Of a stretch of 64,000 nucleotides of DNA, positions 40,646 to 49,904 are shown one piece after another. Under the pieces are notes generated by a model. The model saw only the letters and a program-made list of their open reading frames with translations. It did no database searches and was not told the origin of the DNA. Origin of the DNA: CAZCBN01 sp964496975 (GTDB lineage: Bacteria > Planctomycetota > Phycisphaerae > Phycisphaerales > UBA1924); contig CAZCBN010000001.1 in the NCBI GenBank assembly GCA_964496975.1, positions 81,682 to 145,681 of the forward strand. The letters are read 5' to 3'. Position 1 is the first letter of the stretch; every line of letters begins with the position of its first letter. The position numbers and the translations under genes were made by a program.

Positions 40646-41810
40646 GTCGCATCACCGGCCGTTCCAGCAGGTAGTAGCTGAGGGCGGCGCACGTGATCGT
40701 GAGGACGAGCGTCCCCATGAGCAGGATCGGAAATGTCAGGCCCGGCCACCAGAGGCCCACCCCGCCCGCCCGCAGGCCGTGGATGATCGGGTAGTGCCAA
40801 AGGAAGATCCCATAGGAGATCCGCCCGAGCCAGGTCAGCACCGGGTTGGCGAGCAGGCGGCTGGGCAGCCCCGCGCGACCGTCCCAGAACACCGCCGGCA
40901 GCAGAATCAGGGCGCCAATGACGCCAGCCAGCAGATGCACCGCGATGTACTCGAACCGCCCGATAAACAGAGGCATCGCCAGCAAAGGGCTGTCGTTGAT
41001 GACGACGAGCGCGGGCACCGCATAGAAGAGGATGGCCGCCATCCAGGCGACACCGGCGTAGTCGCTGACCACACGAGCAGCGGACGGCAGGCGGCTGCGC
41101 TGCTGGAGCCAGACCGAGACGGCCGCCAGGCCCATGCCCAGCCCGAACCACCATGCGCGGCCCAGCGGTGAGAACACCATCAACCACAACGGAAGGCCGC
41201 TGAGGCTGGCCAGTGCCTGGAACGCCACTGACATGGCGCTGACCAGGCCGAGCATCGCCAGTTCCAACACCAGCCAATTCGCTCGCGGCAGCCGACGGCA
41301 CCACCAGCGCATGGCGAGCGCATAGCCCGGCAGGAGCACGTAGAAGGCCACCTCGATCCCGAGGGTCCAGGTCGGGGCGAGGCCACACAGGAGCGGACTC
41401 GCGATGCAGTCCGCACCGCGTGTGTACACGGGGTAGTTCTGGAGCAGCCCGTAATACACCCACCAGTTGCTGCTGAACACCCCCGCGAGCCCGGGCACGA
41501 TCGCCAGGACGGTCAAGGCCAGCCAGTAGGCCGGCGCGATTCGCACGAAGCGACGCCACAGGTAGGCCGGGAGCGGCGTCGATGGAGTTCCCAGTACGCG
41601 TGCCGCGACCATCGGTCGATACAGAAGGCAGCCCGAGAGCATGAAGAAGATCGGCACGCCGATGTCCAGGTGCGCGAGGAGCGGCCAGTACCAGAGGTCG
41701 TGTGACATCTCGGAGACGACAGCCGTGTGGACCACGAGAATCGCCAACGCGGCCAGGGCCCGGATCGAGTCGACCAGTGGATAACGGAGGGTGCCGGAGG
41801 CCTCGGCCAT
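40605..41810 (-). CDS. OafA-type membrane acyltransferase
   Basis: 401 residues. LVDSIRALAALAILVVHTAV with the catalytic-type His, HLDIGVPIFFMLSGCLLYRP, LWRRFVRIAPAYWLALTVL and a late ISYGIFLWHYPIIHGLRAGG are the acyltransferase-3 motifs; about ten membrane spans. It lacks the SGNH extension of the other copy (17807-19927). It likely O-acetylates a surface polysaccharide or lipid-linked unit. It lies 1 bp downstream of the methyltransferase gene on the same strand, so the two form an operon. Confidence 0.92.
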   Translation of the reverse strand: MAEASGTLRYPLVDSIRALAALAILVVHTAVVSEMSHDLWYWPLLAHLDIGVPIFFMLSGCLLYRPMVAARVLGTPSTPLPAYLWRRFVRIAPAYWLALTVLAIVPGLAGVFSSNWWVYYGLLQNYPVYTRGADCIASPLLCGLAPTWTLGIEVAFYVLLPGYALAMRWWCRRLPRANWLVLELAMLGLVSAMSVAFQALASLSGLPLWLMVFSPLGRAWWFGLGMGLAAVSVWLQQRSRLPSAARVVSDYAGVAWMAAILFYAVPALVVINDSPLLAMPLFIGRFEYIAVHLLAGVIGALILLPAVFWDGRAGLPSRLLANPVLTWLGRISYGIFLWHYPIIHGLRAGGVGLWWPGLTFPILLMGTLVLTITCAALSYYLLERPVMRLTYRRPAASGCPG

Positions 41811-41811
41811 C

Positions 41812-42882
41812 TCAGTCAACTCGACGAGCGAGCACCGTGAACGTCGCCCCGCTGCGCAGCAGCGACCATACGGTCGAGATGGCCGCGGCGGGTACGAACG
41901 CGACCAGATAGGCGGCAAGCAGCGGAAGTCGTCGCATCCGCGCGCGCTCCCGCCGGTTGACGGGCCCCCGCAGCAGACGATACAAGCCAAGGTGGGTGCC
42001 ACCCAGACGATGCAGCGCGCTCTGAAGCAGGCCGAACGGATTTTGTTCAAGGCTGTAGTGGGAGATCCGATCCACGCGAAACCCGTGGGCCTCGAGCATC
42101 GCGGTGATCGTCACCGGACTGTAGTGAAACAGGTGCCGGGGCAGGTCCAGATGGAACCAGCTCGCGCCGGCCCAACGGGCCTGCCAGCTCTCGATGTTGG
42201 GCATGGACATGACGAGCGCCCCTCCGGGCCGGAGGAGGCGATGGCATTCCCGGAGCACCACATCGGGGTCCCGAAAATGCTCGAACGCGTGCCAGGCGGT
42301 GATGACATCGAACTGGCCGGCATCAAAGTGACAGTCGACGAGTGCACCGGCACGGACCTGCATGCCGGATCGGCGGGCAGCGCCGGCCGCCGCCTCGTCG
42401 AGCTCCGTGCCCCAGGTGACGAACCCCACCCGCTGCATGACTCGCAGAAAGAGCCCCCTGCCGCAGCCCAGGTCGAGAATCGCGCCCCGCCTGGTGCCCG
42501 TCAGGTACACCGCCCGCAGACGTGCGACCCGAAAGAGGAAGACGAAGAGCTCGGTCAGGGGACCAAACTTCTTGTTCTCCGTGCCGTAATACTCCTGGCC
42601 GTACATCGCGGGAATGTCCTCGCCGCGAGGGAGCGGAACCGTTGCGACGAGGCCGCACCGGTCACAGCGAGCCACGTGGTATCCTCGCGACTCCGGCACG
42701 GACTCGGTCATCAGTTCGTGGGCGGACGCGCCGCCACAGAGCACACACTGAAACGTGGATGCCGCAGGTGGCCCGGCCGGCCGACGAGGTCTTCCGGCGA
42801 GGACATCCGCCGTGGCCGTGGCGAGATCCCTGAGGAAGCGACGGACGCCATGCGCGTGAGGCGGTCGAAGAGCGGAGGTCAT
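41812..42882 (-). CDS. SAM-dependent methyltransferase with N-terminal zinc-finger-like region
   Basis: 356 residues. CVLCGG and later CDRCGL (two CXXC pairs around residues 47 and 73) form a probable zinc ribbon, as in many sugar C-methyltransferase-like proteins of polysaccharide loci. The SAM site is GAILDLGCGRGLFLRVMQRV, then DVITAWHAFEHFRDPDVVLR and LLRPGGALVMSMPN; a C-terminal hydrophobic pair (LLAAYLVAFVPAAAISTVW) suggests membrane association. The ATG at 42882 shares its first base with the start of the divergent methyltransferase gene, an unusual head-to-head arrangement. Methylates an unknown glycan or lipid. Confidence 0.88.
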   Translation of the reverse strand: MTSALRPPHAHGVRRFLRDLATATADVLAGRPRRPAGPPAASTFQCVLCGGASAHELMTESVPESRGYHVARCDRCGLVATVPLPRGEDIPAMYGQEYYGTENKKFGPLTELFVFLFRVARLRAVYLTGTRRGAILDLGCGRGLFLRVMQRVGFVTWGTELDEAAAGAARRSGMQVRAGALVDCHFDAGQFDVITAWHAFEHFRDPDVVLRECHRLLRPGGALVMSMPNIESWQARWAGASWFHLDLPRHLFHYSPVTITAMLEAHGFRVDRISHYSLEQNPFGLLQSALHRLGGTHLGLYRLLRGPVNRRERARMRRLPLLAAYLVAFVPAAAISTVWSLLRSGATFTVLARRVD

Positions 42883-43502
42883 TGCTGAGCGCCGTGGAGT
42901 CTCCCTACCTCCAGTACCTGGACGACAAATTCCGCTTCCCGCGATCGCTGGTCCATCGGCCGATCCAGCGCTTTCTGCGGACGTATCTGGACGCGGCGCC
43001 CGCGGGCGCGCGGGTACTCGACGCCGGCTGTGGCAACGGCATCGAAACGGGTCCGTACGCCGGACATCTGAGGGTCCTGGGCCTCGACTACCAGCCGGCC
43101 TACGCCGCGTGCTGCGCGCGCAGATACCCGGACGCGTCCTATGCAATTGCGCACCTCGCCCACCTGCCGGTGGCCGACCACTGCATCGACGTGATCGTCA
43201 TGAATCAGGTCATCGAACACCTGGAGAATCCTGTGGCCGTGATCGGCGAACTGAGCCGCGTCCTCGCGGCCGGGGGGCGCCTGCTCGTCGCCACCCCCAA
43301 CTATGGCGGCGTGGCCTGGCCGCTCGTGGAGGCGACGTATCATCGCTGGTTCAGCGGCGAGTTCAACGTGGAGGACAATCATGTGATGCCCTACCGCGCT
43401 GACACCCTGCGCGCGCATCTGGCCTCGTCGCTGGTGGTCGATCGTGTGGAAACGATTTGCGCGGGCCTGATCCTCGTCGGCGTGGCCCGGAAGCCGGTAT
43501 GA
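42882..43502 (+). CDS. class I SAM-dependent methyltransferase
   Basis: 206 residues from TTG 42882 (GTG 42894 is an alternative). GGAGG lies at 42874-42878. Motifs: RVLDAGCGNGIETGPYAGHL, VIVMNQVIEHLENPVAVIGE and LAAGGRLLVATPNYGGVAWP, all of the Methyltransf_11/UbiE type. Its stop overlaps the start of the long membrane protein gene (ATGA). It is divergent from the methyltransferase/acyltransferase operon with no intergenic space. Confidence 0.85.
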   Translation: MLSAVESPYLQYLDDKFRFPRSLVHRPIQRFLRTYLDAAPAGARVLDAGCGNGIETGPYAGHLRVLGLDYQPAYAACCARRYPDASYAIAHLAHLPVADHCIDVIVMNQVIEHLENPVAVIGELSRVLAAGGRLLVATPNYGGVAWPLVEATYHRWFSGEFNVEDNHVMPYRADTLRAHLASSLVVDRVETICAGLILVGVARKPV

Positions 43503-45823
43503 TGCGTGCCCCGTTCGCGTGGACACTGGCCCTGACGGTGGAGATCGCCGGCGCCGCGTTCGTCACGCTGCTCGGGCTGGTGCTGCTGGTCAATCATCCC
43601 GTCCCGGTCCCCTGCCTGCCGCTCACGCAGAACCAGGACGCGGAAACGCTGTTGTATCTGAGTACGTTCCTGATCATCCTGCCGCTCGCGCTGATGGTTG
43701 GCCCACGCCTGGCCGATCGGATATCCAACGGTCCCCATCGGTCCGGCCTGCCGGCGCTGACAGGTCTGCTGGCGTGCGCGCTGGCCCTGGCCATCATCGC
43801 CATCAAGGTTGCGGCCCGCTGGCCCGGGGTCGACGCGGCCGTGGGTGCGCTTGGCGCGGGGGCGATCTGGTGGATGGGCGCCGCGCCGGTGATCCGGCGA
43901 TCGACTCGGCCAGACCCGTGCCGTCCGCTCGAGAGGCTCTCCGGTGCGGCAGCGCCCATCTGGACCCTGGCGGGGTTGCTGACCCTGGTGGTGTTCCTCT
44001 GCTTCACCAACCTGCGCGCCCTGAACCCGCTTGCGCTTGTGCTCGGCGCCCTGCTGATGGCCGGTGGCGTCGCGGCCGTCGAACGCGGCCGCGTGCCGTC
44101 CCTGGGTCGACCGTGGACAATCGCCGCCGACGCGGTGTTGATCGCACTCATTCTCCTGGCCGTTCCCGACCTGATCGTCGTCCAGCCTGAGCTGGGGCCG
44201 GGGAACGCCCAGGTGTCGTTCGACATTGCGGTCATCCAGTTCCACCAGAACTTCCTCCTCGGGCCGGCCAACGAAGTACTCGCGGGCGGCGCGCTGCTGC
44301 TGGACACCGCCTCGCAGTACGGCGTCACGCTCATCTACCTGTTGGCCGCCTGGTTCACGATCGTGCCGATCGGCTACGGCACCTTCGGGGTGTTCAGCGC
44401 GATGGCCAACGCACTGGTCTTCGCCGGCGGCTATGGTATCCTGCGCCTCGCCGGTGTGTCCCGTCTCATCGCGGCCGGCACGGTGGCGATCGCACTGATC
44501 ACGCTGGTCTTCAACACGACCTACCCGATCAACTCCATACCGCAGAACTCGGCCGTGCGATTCGGCATGCCTATGGCCATCCTGCTGCCCGTCGTCGCCG
44601 CGCAGCGATGGCCACGCGGCCGGCCCCTTGCCTGGGGAATCGTTGTCGCGGTGGCCGGCCTCTCCTCCATCTGGTCGCTCGAAGCGTTTGTCTATTCGCT
44701 GGCCACGCTCGCACCGCTGGTGTTCCTCGAGGCCTGGCTGCGCCCCGTCACGCAGCGACCACGGTGGCTGGCCGGTCGGATCGTGCACGTGGCGGCCGCA
44801 TGCCTGTGCGCGCACGTGTGCTTCGCCGGTCTGACGTTTGCCGCCACCGGACAGCTGCCTGACTGGGGGCAATACCTCGCGTACCTGCGCGCGTTCCTGT
44901 TCGAGCCCCTCGGCGATCTGAACTTCGACTTCCCCTCCTGGTCCCCCGGTCTCGCGGTCGGCGCGCTGCACCTGGCGTCGGCAGCGGGCCTGGTTCTGCT
45001 GGTCGTCCGCGAGCCGGACGTCGTGCGAACCGAGCGGACCGCGATCGTCGCGCTGACGGGGGTCACGGCCTACGGGGTGGCGATCTACAGCTACTTCAAC
45101 AATCGCTCCACAGACTTCGTGCTCGCCGGCGTGTCGCTGCCGGCGTTCCTGGCCGCGGCCCTGTGGCTGAGCCTGCTCCTGCGATCCGAGCTGGTGTCGC
45201 GGCAGGCCCGGCGCCTCGGCCTGGCGTGTGTCCTCTCAACGGCCGTTCTCCTTCTGGGATCCGGTTGGTCGTCTGTGGCGCCCCGGTATCCCCACTCGGC
45301 GCTCGCCCATGCCTTCCCGGGAGGCGCATCCCTGCGGGAGGCCCTGCATCGCCTGTGGCACATGCCCCCTGTCAGTCCGGCGTCGGCCGAAGGCCAGCGT
45401 CTTCTGGAAGCGCACATGCCCGGCGCCCGGCGGTCGCTGGTACTGGCGACCCCCGACCTGCAGGTCGAGATTCTGTTGCGCAGCCGACGCGGCAACATCC
45501 TGCCGCTCGCCTCGCCCTGGCAGGACAGTTTCATCGCCGACCAGAGGCTGCCCGGCCTCGCGCAGGCCATTGATGCCCTGCGGGCCGGCGAGCGACTGCT
45601 GATCAATGACTCCGCGCGCGCACGATTCCTCGCCCTTCGCGCCGACTCCTCAATCGACCCGTTGACGACTGACTGCAAGCCTGACGCGCCAATCGCGGCG
45701 CTGACTGATCTGGCGCCCCTTCAGTCGTGGGCCCTGAAGCGACTCGGCGAGCGCTTCGATCTGCGCACGATCCACCAGGGCACCTCCGGCCTCGCCGTCG
45801 TCGAGCTCATCGCGCGGCACTGA
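43499..45823 (+). CDS. large polytopic membrane protein, GT-C-like, function unknown
   Basis: 774 residues from the ATG at 43499 (overlaps the previous stop). About fourteen hydrophobic segments occupy residues 1-600; the region after about 600 (LREALHRLWHMPPVSPASAE...) is a soluble C-terminal domain. Short conserved-looking parts such as PELGPGNAQVSFDIAVIQFH and LDTASQYGVTLIYLLAAWF recall the acidic first loop plus membrane plan of GT-C glycosyltransferases, but there is no clear DXD/EXD motif in the first loop. It may transfer a lipid-linked sugar or form part of the export apparatus. Not otherwise recognised. Confidence 0.7.
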   Translation: MMRAPFAWTLALTVEIAGAAFVTLLGLVLLVNHPVPVPCLPLTQNQDAETLLYLSTFLIILPLALMVGPRLADRISNGPHRSGLPALTGLLACALALAIIAIKVAARWPGVDAAVGALGAGAIWWMGAAPVIRRSTRPDPCRPLERLSGAAAPIWTLAGLLTLVVFLCFTNLRALNPLALVLGALLMAGGVAAVERGRVPSLGRPWTIAADAVLIALILLAVPDLIVVQPELGPGNAQVSFDIAVIQFHQNFLLGPANEVLAGGALLLDTASQYGVTLIYLLAAWFTIVPIGYGTFGVFSAMANALVFAGGYGILRLAGVSRLIAAGTVAIALITLVFNTTYPINSIPQNSAVRFGMPMAILLPVVAAQRWPRGRPLAWGIVVAVAGLSSIWSLEAFVYSLATLAPLVFLEAWLRPVTQRPRWLAGRIVHVAAACLCAHVCFAGLTFAATGQLPDWGQYLAYLRAFLFEPLGDLNFDFPSWSPGLAVGALHLASAAGLVLLVVREPDVVRTERTAIVALTGVTAYGVAIYSYFNNRSTDFVLAGVSLPAFLAAALWLSLLLRSELVSRQARRLGLACVLSTAVLLLGSGWSSVAPRYPHSALAHAFPGGASLREALHRLWHMPPVSPASAEGQRLLEAHMPGARRSLVLATPDLQVEILLRSRRGNILPLASPWQDSFIADQRLPGLAQAIDALRAGERLLINDSARARFLALRADSSIDPLTTDCKPDAPIAALTDLAPLQSWALKRLGERFDLRTIHQGTSGLAVVELIARH

Positions 45824-45841
45824 CGCCCCCACAGGGCCGCG

Positions 45842-46531
45842 TCACCGTTTCGTGGCCAGAATCACGTTGTGCGCGCAGACCCGGCGGACCCCCGGCGTGC
45901 GCTCGACCAGTCGTTCGAATCTGGCCGCCAGGCCGAGCAGTCGTGGCGGGATGAAGTCAGGGACCAGGCCGAGTTGCTGCGAGCGGAGGGGTTGGGCGCC
46001 TCCGGCGCGCAGTCCCGCGAGCATCTCCTCCTCCGGAATCAGCCTCTCCTCGCCGGTGTCCTGCGGCACACGCGCCATGAGCCACCGCCAATACGGGTTG
46101 CGCGGGTTGTGGTCCCAGACCAGCACCCGCCCGCCGCGTTTGACCACCCTGACCATCTCCTGCAGGGTCCGCTGCACGCCGGCCGCCTCCGCAATGTGAT
46201 GCATCACGGCCACGCAGTACACCAGGTCGAACCGGTCGTCAGCAAACGGCAGCGACATCCCGGACGCCGCGACGGCAGCCACCGACGGCGCACGGCCTTG
46301 GAGCACCCCGATCATCCCCTGCGAGGGATCGACCCCGACGACCTGGTAGCCCGCCTGCCGGACCCGCGCCGCCAGCACGCCGGTGCCGCAGCCGACGTCG
46401 AGCACGGAGGCCCCCGATGGAACGAGGGCCCGGATGAAGTCCGTCCGTTTCCGCAGGTAGTGCTCGACCACGTGCGCCGGCAGGGACCCGTCATACGCGT
46501 GGGCGATCTCGTCGAAGTGTGCGACGCTCAC
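45842..46531 (-). CDS. class I SAM-dependent methyltransferase (UbiE-like)
   Basis: 229 residues from GTG 46531. FDEIAHAYDGSLPAHVVEHY opens it, then SVLDVGCGTGVLAARVRQAG, YQVVGVDPSQGMIGVL, LVYCVAVMHHIAE and VVKRGGRVLVWDHNPRNPYW. The WDHNP region resembles methyltransferases found in lipid/isoprenoid and glycan modification. The GTG overlaps the stop of the GT2 gene upstream (GTGA), so this is the second gene of a two-gene operon. The acceptor is unknown. Confidence 0.88.
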   Translation of the reverse strand: MSVAHFDEIAHAYDGSLPAHVVEHYLRKRTDFIRALVPSGASVLDVGCGTGVLAARVRQAGYQVVGVDPSQGMIGVLQGRAPSVAAVAASGMSLPFADDRFDLVYCVAVMHHIAEAAGVQRTLQEMVRVVKRGGRVLVWDHNPRNPYWRWLMARVPQDTGEERLIPEEEMLAGLRAGGAQPLRSQQLGLVPDFIPPRLLGLAARFERLVERTPGVRRVCAHNVILATKR

Positions 46532-47289
46532 GCCCGGTCGCCTTCCGCACCCTCCGAAAACCGCGCCGGCTTCGGCCGGCGGAGGGGGCCGCGCAAGCGC
46601 CAGCGCAGGATCAGCAGGATCATGCGCAGACCGATGGCCACGGCCACCAGCGGCCTGCCGCTGGCTGACGACGTGCCAACGCGCGGCAGGTAGTTGACAG
46701 GAATCTCGACGAAGCGCGCTCCCGATGCGACGGTGATCAGCATCACCTCGGCACCGGCATGATTCCCGCCCACCTGCATCTCGGCAGCCACGCGGTCCGC
46801 CATGCGGCGATGCAGCAGCCGGTAGCTGCAGCCGACGTCGCTGAGGTGCCCGGTGTTGAAGAGCACCTCGATCATCTTGGCCACCGCCCAATTGCCCCAG
46901 CGCAACGCCCACTTCATGTTCGCGCCGTGCCAGATCAACTCGCGCGTCGTCCGGGTGCCGAAGACCACCTCGCACTCGTTGCTGTACACGAGCAGTTTCC
47001 TGATGTCCTCCGGCAGGAACGTTCCATCCGGTTCGGCGAGCACGACGATGTCCCCGGTCGACTCGAGCAAGCCCCGGCGAACCGCGTACCCATATCCCTG
47101 CCGGGTCTCGAAGACCTCCACCGCGCGGGTCTGGGCGACTTCGCCGCTCGTGCCGGGCTCCGCGTTGTTGTTGACCACGACGACCTCGTCGACCACCCCG
47201 GTGGCGAAGAAGCCGTCAATGACGCGGCGAATCGAGCCGCGCTCCGCGAGGGTCATCAGCACCACCGAGATTCGCTTGCCATCCCACAT
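46528..47289 (-). CDS. glycosyltransferase family 2 (DPM/UppP-GlcNAc type)
   Basis: 253 residues from the ATG at 47289. RISVVLMTLAERGSIRRVID, DEVVVVNNNAEPGTSGEV, RQGYGYAVRRGLLESTGDIV, LAEPDGTFLPEDIRKLL (metal-binding acid) and FGTRTTRELIWHGANMKWAL give the GT2 plan; DVGCSYRLLHRRMADRV is the receptor-side helix common in polyprenyl-phosphate glycosyltransferases. A C-terminal amphipathic or membrane helix (LVAVAIGLRMILLILRWRLR) fits membrane association. TATACT stands 11 bases upstream. First gene of an operon with the methyltransferase. Confidence 0.9.
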   Translation of the reverse strand: MWDGKRISVVLMTLAERGSIRRVIDGFFATGVVDEVVVVNNNAEPGTSGEVAQTRAVEVFETRQGYGYAVRRGLLESTGDIVVLAEPDGTFLPEDIRKLLVYSNECEVVFGTRTTRELIWHGANMKWALRWGNWAVAKMIEVLFNTGHLSDVGCSYRLLHRRMADRVAAEMQVGGNHAGAEVMLITVASGARFVEIPVNYLPRVGTSSASGRPLVAVAIGLRMILLILRWRLRGPLRRPKPARFSEGAEGDRA

Positions 47290-47300
47290 GTGCAGCCGCG

Positions 47301-47306
47301 AGTATA
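47301..47306 (-). promoter_or_regulatory. TATACT -10-like box of the GT2 gene
   Basis: On the minus strand TATACT is followed by 11 bases and the ATG at 47289, no Shine-Dalgarno sequence. The divergent membrane glycosyltransferase starts at 47313, only 6 bp beyond the box, so the two promoters must overlap. Confidence 0.4.
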
Positions 47307-47312
47307 TGGAGG

Positions 47313-48851
47313 ATGCTCACGCGGGGCAAAGGGGTGGCCGTGCTGGTGATGGGTGTCCTGACCGCCGCCGGCGCGTTTCTGCGCGTACAGGTCGCTCACC
47401 AGTCGCTGTTCGCCGACGAGTTGTCGACGTACTGGATTGTCACGAGCCGGGAGCTTGGCCGTGTGCTCGTCACTGTCTACAGCCACGCCGAGATTTCGCC
47501 GCCGGCTTTTTTTGTGGCGTCGTGGCTGACGACGCGGCTCGGCGATACGCCCGAACTCGTGCGCCTGCCGTCGTTGATCGCGGGGATCACGACCATTCCG
47601 CTCATCTACCTGCTCGGGTGCCGGCTGGTCGACCGGACGACGGGAACCGTCGCCGCAGCGCTCACCGCCTGTTCGCCGTTCATGATCTTTTACTCGGCGG
47701 AGGCGCGCGGCTACGCCCTGCTGATGTTCATCGTGGCGCTCTCGACGTTCACCATGCTGCTTGCGACCGACACCCGCCGCACGCGCTGGTGGATCGCGTA
47801 TGCGTGCGCCACCTGCGCCGCCGTGTATACGCACTACACGGGCGTCTTTGTCCTCGGGGCGCAGCTGGCGTGGCTCCTGTGGGCCCACCCGGAGGTGCGG
47901 CGCACGGCGTCATGGGCCACCCTGGCGGCGGCTGTCGGATTCCTGCCGTGGGTGCCGGGCCTGGTTCGGGACTTTCAGTCGTGGACCCTGCCCATTCTCT
48001 TCTTCCTGCAACCGTTCACCCCCTACGCGGTTCGCCGCTCCCTCGAACACTGGGCGATTGGGTATCCGTACATCATCAATCGCGGGGTGCTCGATCTGCC
48101 GGGGTCGTTCGCACTCGGACTGCTCGCGGTCGCGTTCCTGCTCGCCCTGATTGGCCTGGGGATTGGGATGGTCCGCCCGCGAGAGGAGGCAAGACCCCGG
48201 CGGCTTGCGCCCCGAACCGTGCTGGTCCTCCTGCTGGCGACCTCGGTGCCGGTGGGCGCCGCGTTGTTCAGCGCCGGGGGCGTGCAATTGTTCAGCGTCC
48301 GAGGCCTGGCGGCCTCGTGGCCGGGTTTCGCGTTGTTGCTGGCGACGTTTCTCTGCGCTGCGGGTCCGCGGCTGGGCCGTGTGGCCGCCGCGCTGGCGGT
48401 CATCGCGTTCGCGCTGGGTGCCGGCAAGATGCTGACGGAACCGTTCGCGCGTCCCGGCTACCGGACAGCGGCCGCCTTCATCGATCGTCACGCCCTGCCC
48501 GACGACCTGGTGCTCGATCACACGGGTGTCCTGAGCCCGGGCCCGCTGACCGGGGTGGATGTCGCTTTCCGCCGGCCCCACCGTGTGGTCCGTGCCGGGG
48601 CGCCGCAGGAACGCGACCATCCGTTCGGATTCGACGACCCGAAGATACCGTTCGCGCAGGCGGTTGAGGAGGCGACCGCGGCGGCCGACGGCGGGCGCAT
48701 CTTCCTGGTGAGCCATGCCCCGCCGCCCAGGACCCTCGGCCAGGACTCCGCGCTCCCGGTCTACCGGCTCACCGCCTCCGAACACTACACGGGGATTGTG
48801 CCGGTCTTCGTCGGCACCTACGCGTTGCACAAGGCGAACGGGCCGAACTGA
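47313..48851 (+). CDS. membrane glycosyltransferase of the ArnT/PMT-like GT39 superfamily
   Basis: 512 residues with about ten membrane spans. The first loop has FLRVQVAHQSLFADELSTYW with the acidic DE pair expected of the GT-C catalytic site, and YSHAEISPPAFFVASWL follows, then FYSAEARGYALLMFIVALST, a segment seen in ArnT-like and DUF2029-like enzymes. Such enzymes move sugars from polyprenyl phosphate to lipid or protein on the periplasmic side. GGAGG lies immediately before the ATG, close for a ribosome site. It is divergent from the GT2/methyltransferase operon. Confidence 0.85.
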   Translation: MLTRGKGVAVLVMGVLTAAGAFLRVQVAHQSLFADELSTYWIVTSRELGRVLVTVYSHAEISPPAFFVASWLTTRLGDTPELVRLPSLIAGITTIPLIYLLGCRLVDRTTGTVAAALTACSPFMIFYSAEARGYALLMFIVALSTFTMLLATDTRRTRWWIAYACATCAAVYTHYTGVFVLGAQLAWLLWAHPEVRRTASWATLAAAVGFLPWVPGLVRDFQSWTLPILFFLQPFTPYAVRRSLEHWAIGYPYIINRGVLDLPGSFALGLLAVAFLLALIGLGIGMVRPREEARPRRLAPRTVLVLLLATSVPVGAALFSAGGVQLFSVRGLAASWPGFALLLATFLCAAGPRLGRVAAALAVIAFALGAGKMLTEPFARPGYRTAAAFIDRHALPDDLVLDHTGVLSPGPLTGVDVAFRRPHRVVRAGAPQERDHPFGFDDPKIPFAQAVEEATAAADGGRIFLVSHAPPPRTLGQDSALPVYRLTASEHYTGIVPVFVGTYALHKANGPN

Positions 48852-48875
48852 CGCGCGGCCGTGTGAATCCGCGCG

Positions 48876-49904
48876 TCAGAGTCGCAGCGGCACCTGGTCG
48901 GCCGGATACGCCGACGGCGCGAAGAACCAGGATTCGATCGCATACCGGTCTTTGGCGATCCCCGCAGGGACGCCGGTGCGATGCACGAAGAAATGATCGA
49001 ACAGCAGGGCGTCGCCAGGCTCGAATATCGGGCTGGTCGTGGCCACGTCGCCGGCGGCCTCGGCCACCATGCCCGGACCAATGGACCAGGCGAAGCAGGC
49101 ACCGTGGCTGCCGGTGCGAAGGAAACGAGGCACGCGACGCGGGAGCACTTCCAGGCCTGACGCGTCAACGCCACAGTGGGACAGGGCGATCCAGACATTG
49201 ACGCTGCGGATCGTCGCCCCCATGAACGCCCCATCCTGATGCCAGTCGGCTGGCCCCATCGTGCTGGGGACGCAGCGGAGGGTCGACTTGCCGACCGAGA
49301 GCATCGGCCGCTCGCCAAAATACTCCTCGATCAACCGGGTAATGCCGCTCGTGTTGAACAGCTCGGTTAGTTCGAAGAGCATGCGAGGCGAATCTGCGAG
49401 CCAGACGCCGTCGCCGCGGCCCTCCACCCAGGGTCGCGCCCCCGCCAGCTTGCAGCCCTTCCGGAGCGGCAGGCGCGTGTACCAGGAGTTGGCGAATTCG
49501 CCGGAGCCCCGCGTGCGCCAGGCGGCGCAGGCCGCGAGGGCCTCCCTGATACCGCCTTCCAACTGCGCAGCGGTCGCCGAAGAACACAGGCCGCGCACCA
49601 GCAGCGCGCCATGATGGCGAATACCCGCGGCCAGGGTGGCGGCGCCGAGCTCGTTGGCGTGCACCTCCGGCAGGCCCGCGCTGAAGGTGAAGGCCCGATC
49701 CGGCACCCCCGCCCATGGGTCAGCCACGTTCGCATGCGGCGCCCTGGACGCGTACGCCTCGTACCGGCAGATCGCCAGTAACCGCTCGAGCGTCGGATCA
49801 GCCTGCGCGCGGCGCATGACGGTGAGGCATTCGATGGCCTCGTCATAGTGCTGCTGCTGCATCAGGGTGTCGACGCGCCGCAGCGCGTCGTCAGTCGGCG
49901 GCAT
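48876..49904 (-). CDS. phytanoyl-CoA dioxygenase (PhyH)-like oxygenase
   Basis: 342 residues from the ATG at 49904. N-terminal ~45 residues look like a TPR-type helix pair (QQQHYDEAIECLTVMRRAQA). The PhyH core has MGPADWHQDGAFMGATIRSV (iron ligands His and Asp) and DALLFDHFFVHRTGVPAGIA (distal His), with an Arg for 2-oxoglutarate after it. PhyH-type enzymes hydroxylate diverse small molecules or lipids. It is the last gene of a three-gene leftward operon, overlapping the GSCFA gene by 14 bp. The substrate is unknown; a sugar, lipid or peptide are all possible. Confidence 0.85.
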   Translation of the reverse strand: MPPTDDALRRVDTLMQQQHYDEAIECLTVMRRAQADPTLERLLAICRYEAYASRAPHANVADPWAGVPDRAFTFSAGLPEVHANELGAATLAAGIRHHGALLVRGLCSSATAAQLEGGIREALAACAAWRTRGSGEFANSWYTRLPLRKGCKLAGARPWVEGRGDGVWLADSPRMLFELTELFNTSGITRLIEEYFGERPMLSVGKSTLRCVPSTMGPADWHQDGAFMGATIRSVNVWIALSHCGVDASGLEVLPRRVPRFLRTGSHGACFAWSIGPGMVAEAAGDVATTSPIFEPGDALLFDHFFVHRTGVPAGIAKDRYAIESWFFAPSAYPADQVPLRL